Assembly: GCA_030613225.1 (NCBI GenBank)
Contig: JAUWMJ010000220.1
Span: 1-5,928 of the forward strand
From: Desulfobacterales bacterium
GTDB lineage: Bacteria > Desulfobacterota > Desulfobacteria > Desulfobacterales > JAUWMJ01
Direction: 5' to 3'
DNA: 5,928 nt
Position 1 is the stretch's first letter. Each line of letters starts with the position of its first letter. The translations under genes and the position numbers were made by a program. Positions 1 to 4,461 of this stretch are shown here, piece by piece. The notes beneath the pieces are model-generated. The model had not been told where the DNA came from. It saw only the letters and a list, made by a program, of their open reading frames with translations, and searched no databases.

Positions 1-2
1 AA

Positions 3-185
3 GTAATCGTGATGTTAGTAACTGGAGAAAAATTACCTGCAAAATGTAAAGACCACAGGTTAAAAGGCATATTAAAAGACTGTAGAGAATGTAATATAGA
101 GCCTGACTGGCTTTTGATTTATAGAATCGAAGGAAGCGAACTCTGTCTTGTTAGAATCGGCAGTCATTCAGACCTATTCGGTTAA
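3..185 (+). CDS. YafQ-family type II toxin, C-terminal part (5' end outside window)
   Basis: The last 60 residues of an mRNA interferase of the RelE/YafQ superfamily are visible; the start lies before the window. The fragment shows the YafQ-type core DHRLKG, then CRECNIEPDWLLIY, then LVRIGSHSDLFG at the very C-terminus, which is where this family normally ends. From known E. coli YafQ, the His of DHxLxG, the Asp-Trp of EPDW, the Arg and His of RxGSH and the final Phe belong to the active site, and all are present. The position of YafQ His63 (family pattern HIEPDW) is Asn here (codon 93-95). Such toxins cleave ribosome-bound mRNA and are usually preceded by a DinJ/RelB-like antitoxin, which would lie left of the window. 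The family call is firm; activity is uncertain because of the His-to-Asn change. Confidence 0.88.
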   Translation, partial: VIVMLVTGEKLPAKCKDHRLKGILKDCRECNIEPDWLLIYRIEGSELCLVRIGSHSDLFG

Positions 186-193
186 AAATAAAT

Positions 194-241
194 AAAGCGT
201 ATGGAGAGGGGTTTTTAGCAATGAATATGCAGCAACGTCGG
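194..241 (+). repeat. Scar duplicating the nucleotidyltransferase/partner gene junction
   Basis: Bases 194-238 match 2646-2690 at 42 of 45 positions. The other copy is the end of the nucleotidyltransferase gene plus the start of its partner gene. The scar still encodes KRMERGF followed by a stop, then MNMQQR from the ATG at 221, then unrelated sequence to a TGA. No other part of either gene is present here, so it looks like a remnant of a second copy of the module that was otherwise deleted between the YafQ stop and the next gene. Confidence 0.85.
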
Positions 242-302
242 CTTAAACTTTACATTTTTTTCATATTCTGATAAACTGTCTCATAAATAAGAGAGGGGAA
301 AT

Positions 303-548
303 ATGATGGGCGCAAACACTATTGACAGTATCATAGATCAAGCACTTCAACAGCCGGCAAGAGAAAGAGCACGTATTGCTGAAAAATTAATTTCAAGTTT
401 GGAGAAGACAACCGACTTTGATGTCGAACTTGCGTGGCAGAAAGAGATCGGAAAACGTTTAGAAGAAATAGACTCCGGGGCTGTTGAATGTATTCCATGG
501 GAAGAAGTTCGAAACAAATTGTACGAAAATGCCAATGCTCAAGATTGA
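303..548 (+). CDS. Addiction-module antitoxin (TIGR02574 / PF09720-like)
   Basis: This 81-residue acidic protein resembles the 'putative addiction module component' antitoxins. It has an N-terminal helix (IDSIIDQALQQ), the segment PARERARIAEKLISSLE at about 18-34, a central ELAWQKEIGKRLEEIDSG at about 42-59, and a C-terminal PWEEVRNKLY typical of the family. A purine-rich ribosome site, GAGAGGGG, lies at 291-298. The first two codons are both ATG (303 and 306), and the second has the better spacing. Its 3' end overlaps the start of a ParE/RelE-type toxin gene by 14 bases (535-548), the usual translational coupling of such pairs. The protein would bind and neutralise that toxin and probably repress the operon. 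The toxin gene is broken, so this antitoxin looks orphaned, although it could still act on toxins elsewhere. Confidence 0.85.
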   Translation: MMGANTIDSIIDQALQQPARERARIAEKLISSLEKTTDFDVELAWQKEIGKRLEEIDSGAVECIPWEEVRNKLYENANAQD

Positions 549-725
549 TGTCCATCCCAACGTTTATGCTGAATTGGAAGACTCCAGCGCCTCCTTGCTC
601 CCCGCTTTCCTTATGCAATAATCTACAAACCCACTTCATCGTTAATTCAAATCATTGCCGTAATGCATTTGCGTCGCCATCCTGATTACTGGAAACGCAG
701 AACAACTTATTGGCCCTCTGGCTAA
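535..725 (+). pseudogene. ParE/RelE-type toxin with internal deletion and frameshift
   Basis: The ATG at 535 starts MLKIDVHPNVYAELEDS, a normal N-terminus for the ParE/RelE toxins that follow TIGR02574 antitoxins; this frame stops shortly after, near 621. In another frame, from about 585, the C-terminal part of the same family is plain: LLAPRFPYAIIYKP, then IIAVMHLRRHPDYWKRR. That frame runs to a TAA at 723-725. Full-length toxins have about 90-100 residues. Joining the two pieces leaves roughly 40 central residues missing and the frames out of register, so the gene has collapsed by a deletion near 575-590. It overlaps the antitoxin at 303-548 as an intact pair would. The family assignment rests on both ends; the missing length is estimated from the usual family size. 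Confidence 0.8.
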
Positions 726-1111
726 TGGATTACCGATTCCTGGGTTTACGACGAACCGGAAGTTTCTTAAAGGAGCTCGGGTTGACAGAGGGCAAAGGAA
801 CCGGTATCCCGATTATTTATAAGGCGCTGGAAGATAACGGTTCTCCCAAGCCACTCTTTGATACGGATGATTCAAATAGAAGCTTTTTTGTGGTAGAATT
901 TCCTGTCTACCTAAATTTTACGGATATTGATGAAGGTGGCTCAATTGGTGGGGCAATCAATCTCACCGACCGGCAAAATGAGATTATTGAGATTATTAAA
1001 TCCGATAATAAAATAAGCTACAGGGCGATTGCTAAAAAACTTGATATTAATGACCCTGCTGTTGATAAACATATTAAATCGCTAAAAAGAAAAAGGTATA
1101 TATTGCCGTAA
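710..1111 (+). pseudogene. C-terminal stub of AlbA_2-type ATP-binding / RecG-like transcriptional regulator
   Basis: The open frame contains FLKELGLTEGKGTGIP, then LEDNGSPKPLFDTDD and SFFVVEFPVY. This is the conserved C-terminal block of the large (usually 400-570 residue) AlbA_2 DNA-binding / ATP-binding proteins often annotated as putative transcriptional regulators or 'ATP-dependent DNA helicase'. A winged-helix-like segment follows, from LTDRQNEIIEIIK to IKSLKRKRYI (about residues 85-131). The N-terminal AlbA_2 domain and most of the ATPase-like region are absent. The start at 710 is only the first ATG after the toxin remnant, and recognisable similarity begins near 750. The end is also short: the family usually continues past this point with an RxGxxKGGxW-type tail. 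The gene is therefore truncated at the 5' end and probably at the 3' end. A short regulator expressed from this stub is possible but unlikely. Confidence 0.72.
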
Positions 1112-1120
1112 GGCTTGTTG

Positions 1121-1182
1121 TTATTTGTTTTCCTTCCTTCCTGTCCGCCGGTATTTTTGGTGGATCAAAGGAAAACAAATTA
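1121..1182. repeat. Long imperfect inverted repeat (hairpin)
   Basis: The arms at 1121-1135 and 1168-1182 pair at 14 of 15 positions. An inner stem, TCCGCC with GGTGGA, closes a short T-rich loop. It sits 10 bases after the stop of the AlbA-type stub. The right arm is A-rich and no T-tract follows, so it is not a standard rho-independent terminator on the + strand. It could be a MITE- or REP-like element, or a bidirectional transcription block. Confidence 0.7.
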
Positions 1183-1190
1183 AAGAATAA

Positions 1191-1220
1191 ACTCTGCGTT
1201 CTCTGTGGCTCTGCGGTGAG
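1191..1220. other. Dispersed intergenic motif (CTCTGCG...CTGCGGTGAG type)
   Basis: This 30-base stretch has the form ACTCTGCGTTCTCTG-TGGC-TCTGCGGTGAG. From memory, similar sequences recur between genes in many environmental genomes, where they are sometimes mis-called as short ORFs. On the opposite strand it would encode the TAEPQRTQS-like peptide often seen in such false predictions. It directly follows the hairpin at 1121-1182. Its function is unknown, and the wider recurrence is recalled rather than tested. Confidence 0.4.
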
Positions 1221-1282
1221 AATTGTTTTGTCAAAGGCCCTTTCAGGTTCACCATTCAATTCACCCTTTTTAGGAGAGGTGG

Positions 1283-1489
1283 TTGGCGGATTCTATCTGC
1301 GATGAAGACTCAGTGATACTAACGGACGGAAACAGCGATCTATGGGCAGTCGCAGATTCAGATACCCAAAAAAATATTCCGGCAATTGAAGAATACTTTT
1401 ATAGTGGTTGTCAAAAAACGTTCCGTTGTCTGAATGCTTTTTATACAACCACATATACCGCAATTACATATTTCAGAACATATTTATGA
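1283..1489 (+). CDS. Possible small hypothetical protein, TTG start
   Basis: A 68-codon frame starts at a TTG with a purine-rich site, AGGAGAGG, at 1272-1279, a reasonable ribosome site. The first 48 or so residues (ADSICDEDSVILTDGNSD, then LWAVADSDTQ) have an acidic, protein-like composition. The last 20 (NAFYTTTYTAITYFRTYL) look like translated AT-rich filler. I recognise no family. It could be a real small gene, the truncated N-terminus of a larger one, or chance. The 124-base repeat begins 40 bases after its stop. Confidence 0.25.
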   Translation: MADSICDEDSVILTDGNSDLWAVADSDTQKNIPAIEEYFYSGCQKTFRCLNAFYTTTYTAITYFRTYL

Positions 1490-1528
1490 AAAGTGGTAGG
1501 AACAAAACTTATTTCAGAGAATGATGAT

Positions 1529-1652
1529 GATTGAAAACGAACTTGACTCCAAGTGAATATAATTATTGCATATCGCATCCATTTGATGTTATAATATGTT
1601 TGTTTTTCGGTAAGATAATACAATCTGAATGAAAACAGGATAACCTTGCAAT
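1529..1652 (+). repeat. 124-base repeat, copy A
   Basis: It aligns without gaps to 3440-3563 (offset 1911), with about 14 mismatches in 124 bases. No convincing coding frame crosses it. Both copies carry the same promoter-like elements and lie upstream of a + strand TA-like gene. Just after copy A comes GTTCAGGC at 1654-1661. The hairpin that follows copy B is missing here: after CAAT, one base leads straight into the GTT box. Confidence 0.9.
1566..1595 (+). promoter_or_regulatory. Sigma70-type promoter within repeat copy A
   Basis: TTGCAT at 1566-1571 (-35) is followed after 18 bases by TATAAT at 1590-1595, a perfect -10, preceded by TG at 1587-1588 (extended -10). Transcription would start near 1602 and read into the frameshifted gene at 1674 and the nucleotidyltransferase module. 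Both boxes are conserved in copy B although neighbouring bases differ. Confidence 0.65.
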
Positions 1653-1673
1653 AGTTCAGGCTCTTAAAAATAA

Positions 1674-2098
1674 ATGATAACAGATACAGAAATCAAATTA
1701 AGAGGCTTTAAAGCTCTTGCTACCTCTTTGGGACACATTGGTGCTGAAAGATTTATGCCTTAATTCAGCGTGAACCATTTGACTACACAAAGTGGCAAAG
1801 AGATTTGGGGGATAATCAAAGTGTTGAAAAAATAAGCCTTAAAGCAATGGAAATCAAGAAAGCACTATCCAAACAAAAGGATAGGGCTGATGTCTATAAT
1901 CGTAGCGCTTTTTATAGACTTTATTTTCACGTAAAATTGTTATTCTTTCAGTCAATATACATATTATCCAGCACTGTTCATCTACTCGACCCATGCAGCC
2001 TGAGGGAACGAAAGTGTACAAGTCCAATTTTTAACATTTTACTTATAAAAAGGACTTTTCGTTCAGGCAATTTGACTCCTTTACGCAATATAAAATGA
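1674..2098 (+). pseudogene. Small TA-associated (antitoxin-like) gene broken by a frameshift
   Basis: The ATG at 1674 gives MITDTEIKLRGFKALATSLG and continues HIGAERFM, where a TAA at 1761 stops it after 29 residues. In another frame, from 1760, the sequence continues LIQREPFDYTKWQRDLGDNQ and then SVEKISLKAMEIKKA. Together these match a widespread small family of about 65-75 residues with the core LGxxxAERFIxLIxREPFDYTxWQ, commonly found next to toxin genes and probably an antitoxin. A single-base indel around 1755-1760 would restore one frame. After about 1864 the frame runs on without recognisable similarity to a TGA at 2096-2098 that overlaps the next start codon, so the native C-terminus is also lost or altered. 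The promoter in repeat copy A lies 80 bases upstream. The role is inferred from company, not proven. Confidence 0.7.
1998..2068. repeat. Imperfect 71-base hairpin ending in a GTTCAGGC box
   Basis: GCCTGA (1998-2003) pairs with TCAGGC (2063-2068), and ACGAAA (2008-2013) with TTTCGT (2057-2062). Inner stems are AAGTCC (2020-2025) with GGACTT (2052-2057, sharing one base with the previous stem) and TTTTT with AAAAA. The left arm carries an unpaired GGGA at 2004-2007. The right end reads GTTCAGGC, the same octamer found at 1654-1661, and lies 26 bases before the nucleotidyltransferase ATG. It could be a degenerate attC-like site or a plain hairpin repeat. Confidence 0.55.
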
Positions 2099-2676
2099 AC
2101 AGAAACGAATTAGAGCATATAATCAGAGCTGTCGGAGAAATTGCCGGAGTAGAGAAAGTCATTATTTTAGGAAGCCAGTCCATTTTAGGTCAGTTTCCAA
2201 ATTTTCCGGATATGGTTTCCCAGGAAGATTATTCTGAATTTTCCTTAACGAATCAAAGTCATGAGATCTTGTTTAGATCGATAGAGGTCGATATTATAAT
2301 TCCCGAGTCTGAGGAAAAGACAGAAATAGTTGATGCAGCAATAGGCGAACTTTCCTCATTTCATGACAGCTTTGGTTATTATGTTCAGGGTGTTGATTAC
2401 AGCACTTCAAAACTACCCAAAGGATGGAAAGATCGCCTGGTGGAAATATGCAATGAAAACACTAATGATATATCAGGTCTTTGCCTGGAAATCCACGATC
2501 TTATAATATCAAAACTATATGCGGGCCGCCAAAAGGATATCGATTTCTTTCATGCGTCGGTAAAACTGGGTCTGCTATCAATTGAAACTTTGACGGAAAG
2601 ACTGAATGTGACACCAATGTCAGGTGAGCTTAGACTTATTATCGAAAAGCGTATGGAGAGAGGTTTTTCCCAATGA
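2095..2676 (+). CDS. DUF6036-like nucleotidyltransferase of a two-gene TA-like module
   Basis: This 193-residue cytoplasmic protein resembles the DUF6036 / AbiEii-like nucleotidyltransferases. The pol-beta-type motif is KVIILGSQSILGQF (GS at 26-27), followed by the metal-site acidic pair SIEVDIII (E64, D66). Family landmarks follow: IGELSSFHDSFGYYVQGV at 83-100, LPKGWKDRLV at 107-116, and CLEIHDLIISKL then AGRQKDIDF at 130-151. Between the two catalytic motifs there is extra sequence (about residues 40-57) that I do not recall from typical members, which go almost directly from GQFPxxP to the SIEVD strand. Its ATG overlaps the stop of the broken gene upstream, and its TGA overlaps the partner's ATG (ATGA at 2673-2676), so the two are translationally coupled. 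Related enzymes in TA and abortive-infection systems transfer nucleotides to RNA or protein. The substrate here is unknown. Confidence 0.82.
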   Translation: MNRNELEHIIRAVGEIAGVEKVIILGSQSILGQFPNFPDMVSQEDYSEFSLTNQSHEILFRSIEVDIIIPESEEKTEIVDAAIGELSSFHDSFGYYVQGVDYSTSKLPKGWKDRLVEICNENTNDISGLCLEIHDLIISKLYAGRQKDIDFFHASVKLGLLSIETLTERLNVTPMSGELRLIIEKRMERGFSQ

Positions 2677-2694
2677 ATATGCAGCAACGTTCGG
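2646..2694 (+). repeat. Source copy of the 45-base junction repeat
   Basis: This is the end of the nucleotidyltransferase gene and the first codons of its partner. It matches the scar at 194-238 at 42 of 45 positions. It is the functional copy, since both genes continue normally on either side. Confidence 0.85.
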
Positions 2695-2990
2695 ATGAAA
2701 GATCAATATCGCTTCACAGAGAGATAGCGAAGAAACTGAGGGCAAATTCGAAACTTTGGGAAATTCCGAAGCGTAATATAGATAGATGGAAAACGAGAAG
2801 AGGCAGACTAACACTTGCTACAAGGGAGTGGAAGCGCATCCTGGATACAAATACCAGAGAGCAGGTTCTGTTAATTCTTGAAAGCAATTCTGAAGAATCA
2901 GCGCGTCTTCGATCTTCAAGTCCATTTACAGGGATACTTAGCGACAATGAGAGAAAGAGAATATTTGACTCTTATAATATGAAGCGCTAA
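2673..2990 (+). CDS. Partner protein of the nucleotidyltransferase module
   Basis: This 105-residue, strongly basic protein overlaps the nucleotidyltransferase stop by 4 bases. From memory, similar small proteins accompany DUF6036 genes. Shared elements are RSISLHREIAKKLRANSKLW at about 10-29, IDRWKTRRGR at 36-45, REWKRILDTNTREQVLLILE at about 51-70, and the C-terminal signature ESARLRSSSPFTGILSDNER at about 75-94. It is probably all-helical, with no membrane segment or catalytic motif that I can see. By analogy with other nucleotidyltransferase modules it could be the target, the toxin or the antidote. A methionine two codons in (2679) is an alternative start, but the ATGA overlap favours 2673. 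The strong terminator at 3101-3141 closes the operon. Confidence 0.72.
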   Translation: MNMQQRSDERSISLHREIAKKLRANSKLWEIPKRNIDRWKTRRGRLTLATREWKRILDTNTREQVLLILESNSEESARLRSSSPFTGILSDNERKRIFDSYNMKR

Positions 2991-3100
2991 AATAAGCACA
3001 GAATATCGAATGGACTGCCGGTACGCTATGGTTGATGGACTCGCAAAAAATATCACAGATGGCTAAATGGTTAGTTGGTTAACAATTATAAATTTACTCA

Positions 3101-3141
3101 AAACCCGCTTGTTGAATTATACAAGCGGGTTTATTTTTTTT
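3101..3141 (+). terminator. Rho-independent terminator
   Basis: A perfect 12-base stem (AAACCCGCTTGT at 3101-3112 with ACAAGCGGGTTT at 3121-3132) encloses an 8-base loop and is followed by A and eight T residues. It lies 110 bases after the partner-gene stop and would end the nucleotidyltransferase transcript. The A-run side is too short for an equally good terminator on the other strand. Confidence 0.92.
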
Positions 3142-3439
3142 GATAAATCTATCTTAATTTTACCAGGACTTTTGATTCTACTGCAATTTGGATGCACCAT
3201 CTAAACTTTATATTACTTCTTGACTGCCGGGCCTGTTTGCAGCAGATAAGAGACACATATTTCCTATCAGCTGTGCTTGTCCCTCTAAAGTCAGGTTAAG
3301 GGAGACAGAAAAGCACATTTGCAGCACTTTGGCGGGAATATCTGTTTCTTGCATCAAACATGATTTTAAAATGCGCTTTTTCCTAACAGTCTTCAACCTT
3401 CAGACTATCCACCTGATTAGTTACAAATATGTTAAGCCT
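3142..3439. other. Non-coding stretch with no supported gene
   Basis: I find no convincing gene between the terminator and repeat copy B. A reverse frame at 3208-3396 reads MKTVRKKRILKSCLMQ onward, with a cysteine-rich, unfamiliar composition, and matches nothing I know. A weak attC-like pair, TCCTAAC at 3381-3387 and GTTAAGC at 3431-3437, lies 57 bases end to end with an inner AGTCT/AGACT stem, just before the repeat. The pairing is partial and may be chance. Confidence 0.5.
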
Positions 3440-3563
3440 GATTGAAAACGAACTTAACTCCAAGTAAATATAATTATTGCATATTGCGTTCATTTGATGT
3501 TATAATATGTGTGTTTTCCGGCAAGATAACACAATCTGAATGAAAAGAGGATAGCCAAACAAT
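3440..3563 (+). repeat. 124-base repeat, copy B
   Basis: This is the ungapped match to 1529-1652. Unlike copy A it runs directly into a conserved hairpin (3554-3601) that also occurs near 5571-5622. It lies upstream of the BrnT toxin gene. Confidence 0.9.
3477..3506 (+). promoter_or_regulatory. Sigma70-type promoter within repeat copy B
   Basis: TTGCAT at 3477-3482 and TATAAT at 3501-3506 are separated by 18 bases, with an extended TG before the -10. Transcription would begin near 3513, giving a leader of about 160 bases that contains the hairpin at 3565-3592 before the BrnT start at 3671. Confidence 0.65.
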
Positions 3564-3601
3564 CGTGATGATATACGGATATGTATAATCACTGGTTCGG
3601 C
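3554..3601 (+). repeat. attC-like hairpin after repeat copy B
   Basis: The outer boxes GCCAAAC (3554-3560) and GTTCGGC (3595-3601) pair at 6 of 7 positions. Unpaired spacers (AATC and TG) separate them from the stem GTGAT (3565-3569) with ATCAC (3588-3592), then a bulged GA, then TATAC (3572-3576) with GTATA (3583-3587) and the 6-base loop GGATAT. Paired terminal boxes, unpaired spacers, extrahelical bases and a terminal loop recall integron attC sites. However, GTTCGGC departs from the GTTRRRY consensus at one base, and 48 bases is short for attC. An overlapping AATCACT/AGTGATT pair (3587-3593, 3607-3613) offers an alternative fold. Confidence 0.5.
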
Positions 3602-3670
3602 ATCTCAGTGATTAATGTTTTAAAAATGATTAAATTTTGCTAAAGTATACAAAAGATATAGGATCAATAA

Positions 3671-3961
3671 ATGTCACTTGTATTTGAATGGGATCAAAAT
3701 AAATCTGATAAAAACGAAAAAAAACATGGTATTACTTTCGAGGAAGCCAAAACCGTTTTCAACGATCGATATTCAATTACTATTGATGATCCTGATCACT
3801 CAGATGATGAATACTGCTATATTGATATTGGGTTTTCCTCTGAAGGTAAAATTATAGTTGTTTGGTACACTGAAAGAAATGAAAATATTCGTATAATTGG
3901 AAGTCGTAAAGCGATACGCACTGAAAGGAAGGCTTATGAAAAAAAAAATAAATATTTCTAA
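3671..3961 (+). CDS. brnT: BrnT-family type II toxin
   Basis: This 96-residue protein matches BrnT ribonuclease toxins (PF04365) over its whole length. The N-terminal FEWDQNKSDKNEKKHGITFE at 5-24 runs into EEAKTVF; IDDPDHSDDEYCYIDIGFS spans about 38-56, then IIVVWYTER (61-69) and the C-terminal RIIGSRKAIRTERKAYE at 74-90. BrnT folds like RelE and cleaves RNA, halting translation. The start at 3671 gives the usual N-terminus; a weak purine site, ATAGGA, lies at 3658-3663. Its 3' end overlaps the downstream antitoxin gene by 26 bases, matching the toxin-first order of brnTA operons. A promoter in repeat copy B lies upstream. No inactivating change is visible, so it is probably functional. Confidence 0.93.
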   Translation: MSLVFEWDQNKSDKNEKKHGITFEEAKTVFNDRYSITIDDPDHSDDEYCYIDIGFSSEGKIIVVWYTERNENIRIIGSRKAIRTERKAYEKKNKYF

Positions 3962-4193
3962 TAATACCGATATGAGAGATGAATATGATTTTTCTGGCGG
4001 CGTAAGAGGAAAGCACTATAGAGAATACAGGAAAGGGCATTCTGTGCATATAAATAAGGAAGATGGTTCAACATCTGTTCAATATTTTACTCAAAAGGAT
4101 GGTTCCGTTATGCTTGATCCTGATATTAAGGTATATTTTCCTGACTCAGAATCTGTCAATAAAGCATTACGTTCTCTCATCGCTCAGCCCTAA
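3936..4193 (+). CDS. BrnT-partner antitoxin (MRxEYDFS...FPDSESVNKALR family)
   Basis: The ATG at 3936 follows a good ribosome site (AAGGAAGG at 3925-3932) inside the end of brnT and gives an 85-residue protein; an in-frame extension to 3897 lacks such a site. Recognisable elements are MRDEYDFSGGVRGKHYREYR at 13-32, an insert-like KEDGSTSVQYFTQKDGSVML at 41-60, and DPDIKVYFPDSESVNKALRS at 61-80. Many TA loci encode similar small proteins, in which the C-terminal segment may form a strand-helix DNA-binding or toxin-binding element. It would neutralise BrnT and probably repress the operon. It is not an obvious canonical BrnA (PF14384), so I give no symbol. Confidence 0.82.
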   Translation: MKKKINISNNTDMRDEYDFSGGVRGKHYREYRKGHSVHINKEDGSTSVQYFTQKDGSVMLDPDIKVYFPDSESVNKALRSLIAQP

Positions 4194-4207
4194 GATCATA
4201 AATTAAT

Positions 4208-4314
4208 GTAGAACAATGCAAATGAAGCTGACGTGAAGAAGCCGGACGGTTTACCGCAAAGGCCGTGCAGCTTCGGAATTCTTTTGATACGCAGTTTATT
4301 TGCGGACGTTATGT
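4208..4314 (+). repeat. Structured intergenic element, attC-like
   Basis: Nested pairings are visible: GTAGAAC (4208-4214) partly with GTTATGT (4308-4314, pairing mainly AAC/GTT); GCAAAT (4218-4223) with ATTTGC (4298-4303); GAAGCTG plus ACG (4224-4233) with CGT and CAGCTTC (4264-4266, 4268-4274), leaving one extrahelical G at 4267; then GCC with GGC and a small CGG/CCG hairpin. Box, short spacer, second box, extrahelical base and variable terminal structure follow the attC plan. A 23-base unpaired stretch on the 3' side and imperfect outer boxes weaken the case. It fills the gap between the antitoxin stop and the next start codon at 4330. Confidence 0.5.
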
Positions 4315-4329
4315 CTCTTATTGATTGAT

Positions 4330-4461
4330 ATGAATGATTATAGGATTGTCGACGTATCACAGTGGATGAGAGATTTCCTATTTCCGGGAAATCCGAAATT
4401 CCAAGTTACCGGGCCTTTCAATCATACCTTGATGTGCGTGGCATTAAACAGTTACAACTAA
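4330..4461 (+). pseudogene. N-terminal fragment resembling a cyclase-family hydrolase
   Basis: The ATG at 4330 opens a 43-codon frame reading MNDYRIVDVSQWMRDFLFPG and then NPKFQVTGPFNHTL before losing recognisable sequence and ending at TAA 4459. The pattern [IV]xD[VI]SQxMxxxxFPGxPxFxVxGPFN resembles the start of the metal-dependent cyclase/kynurenine-formamidase-like family (PF04199), whose members have about 200-260 residues. The HxGTHxDxPxH-type metal motif that should follow is absent in all + frames before 4797. If the assignment is right, only a fifth of the gene remains. An overlapping frame (GTG 4362 to 4583) is open but unfamiliar. The ATG lies 16 bases after the GTT box of the structured element. 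Confidence 0.42.

Noticed and set aside
1..20. AATCGTGATG at the window start, similar to the repeat tail at 3561 and 5582
   Set aside because: The match ends after 10 bases and lies inside the YafQ reading frame, so it is most likely chance.
331..639. Reverse frames opposite the antitoxin and toxin remnant
   Set aside because: They are shadows of the well-supported + strand antitoxin and toxin sequences.
3061..3092. GTTAGTTGGTTAAC cluster as a recombination core
   Set aside because: Neither GTTAGTT nor GTTAACA fits GTTRRRY, and the adjacent hairpin is a clear terminator.
3208..3396. Reverse-strand frame of 62 codons
   Set aside because: There is no recognisable family, no clear ribosome site and an odd composition; it lies alone in a non-coding gap on the strand opposite to all other genes.
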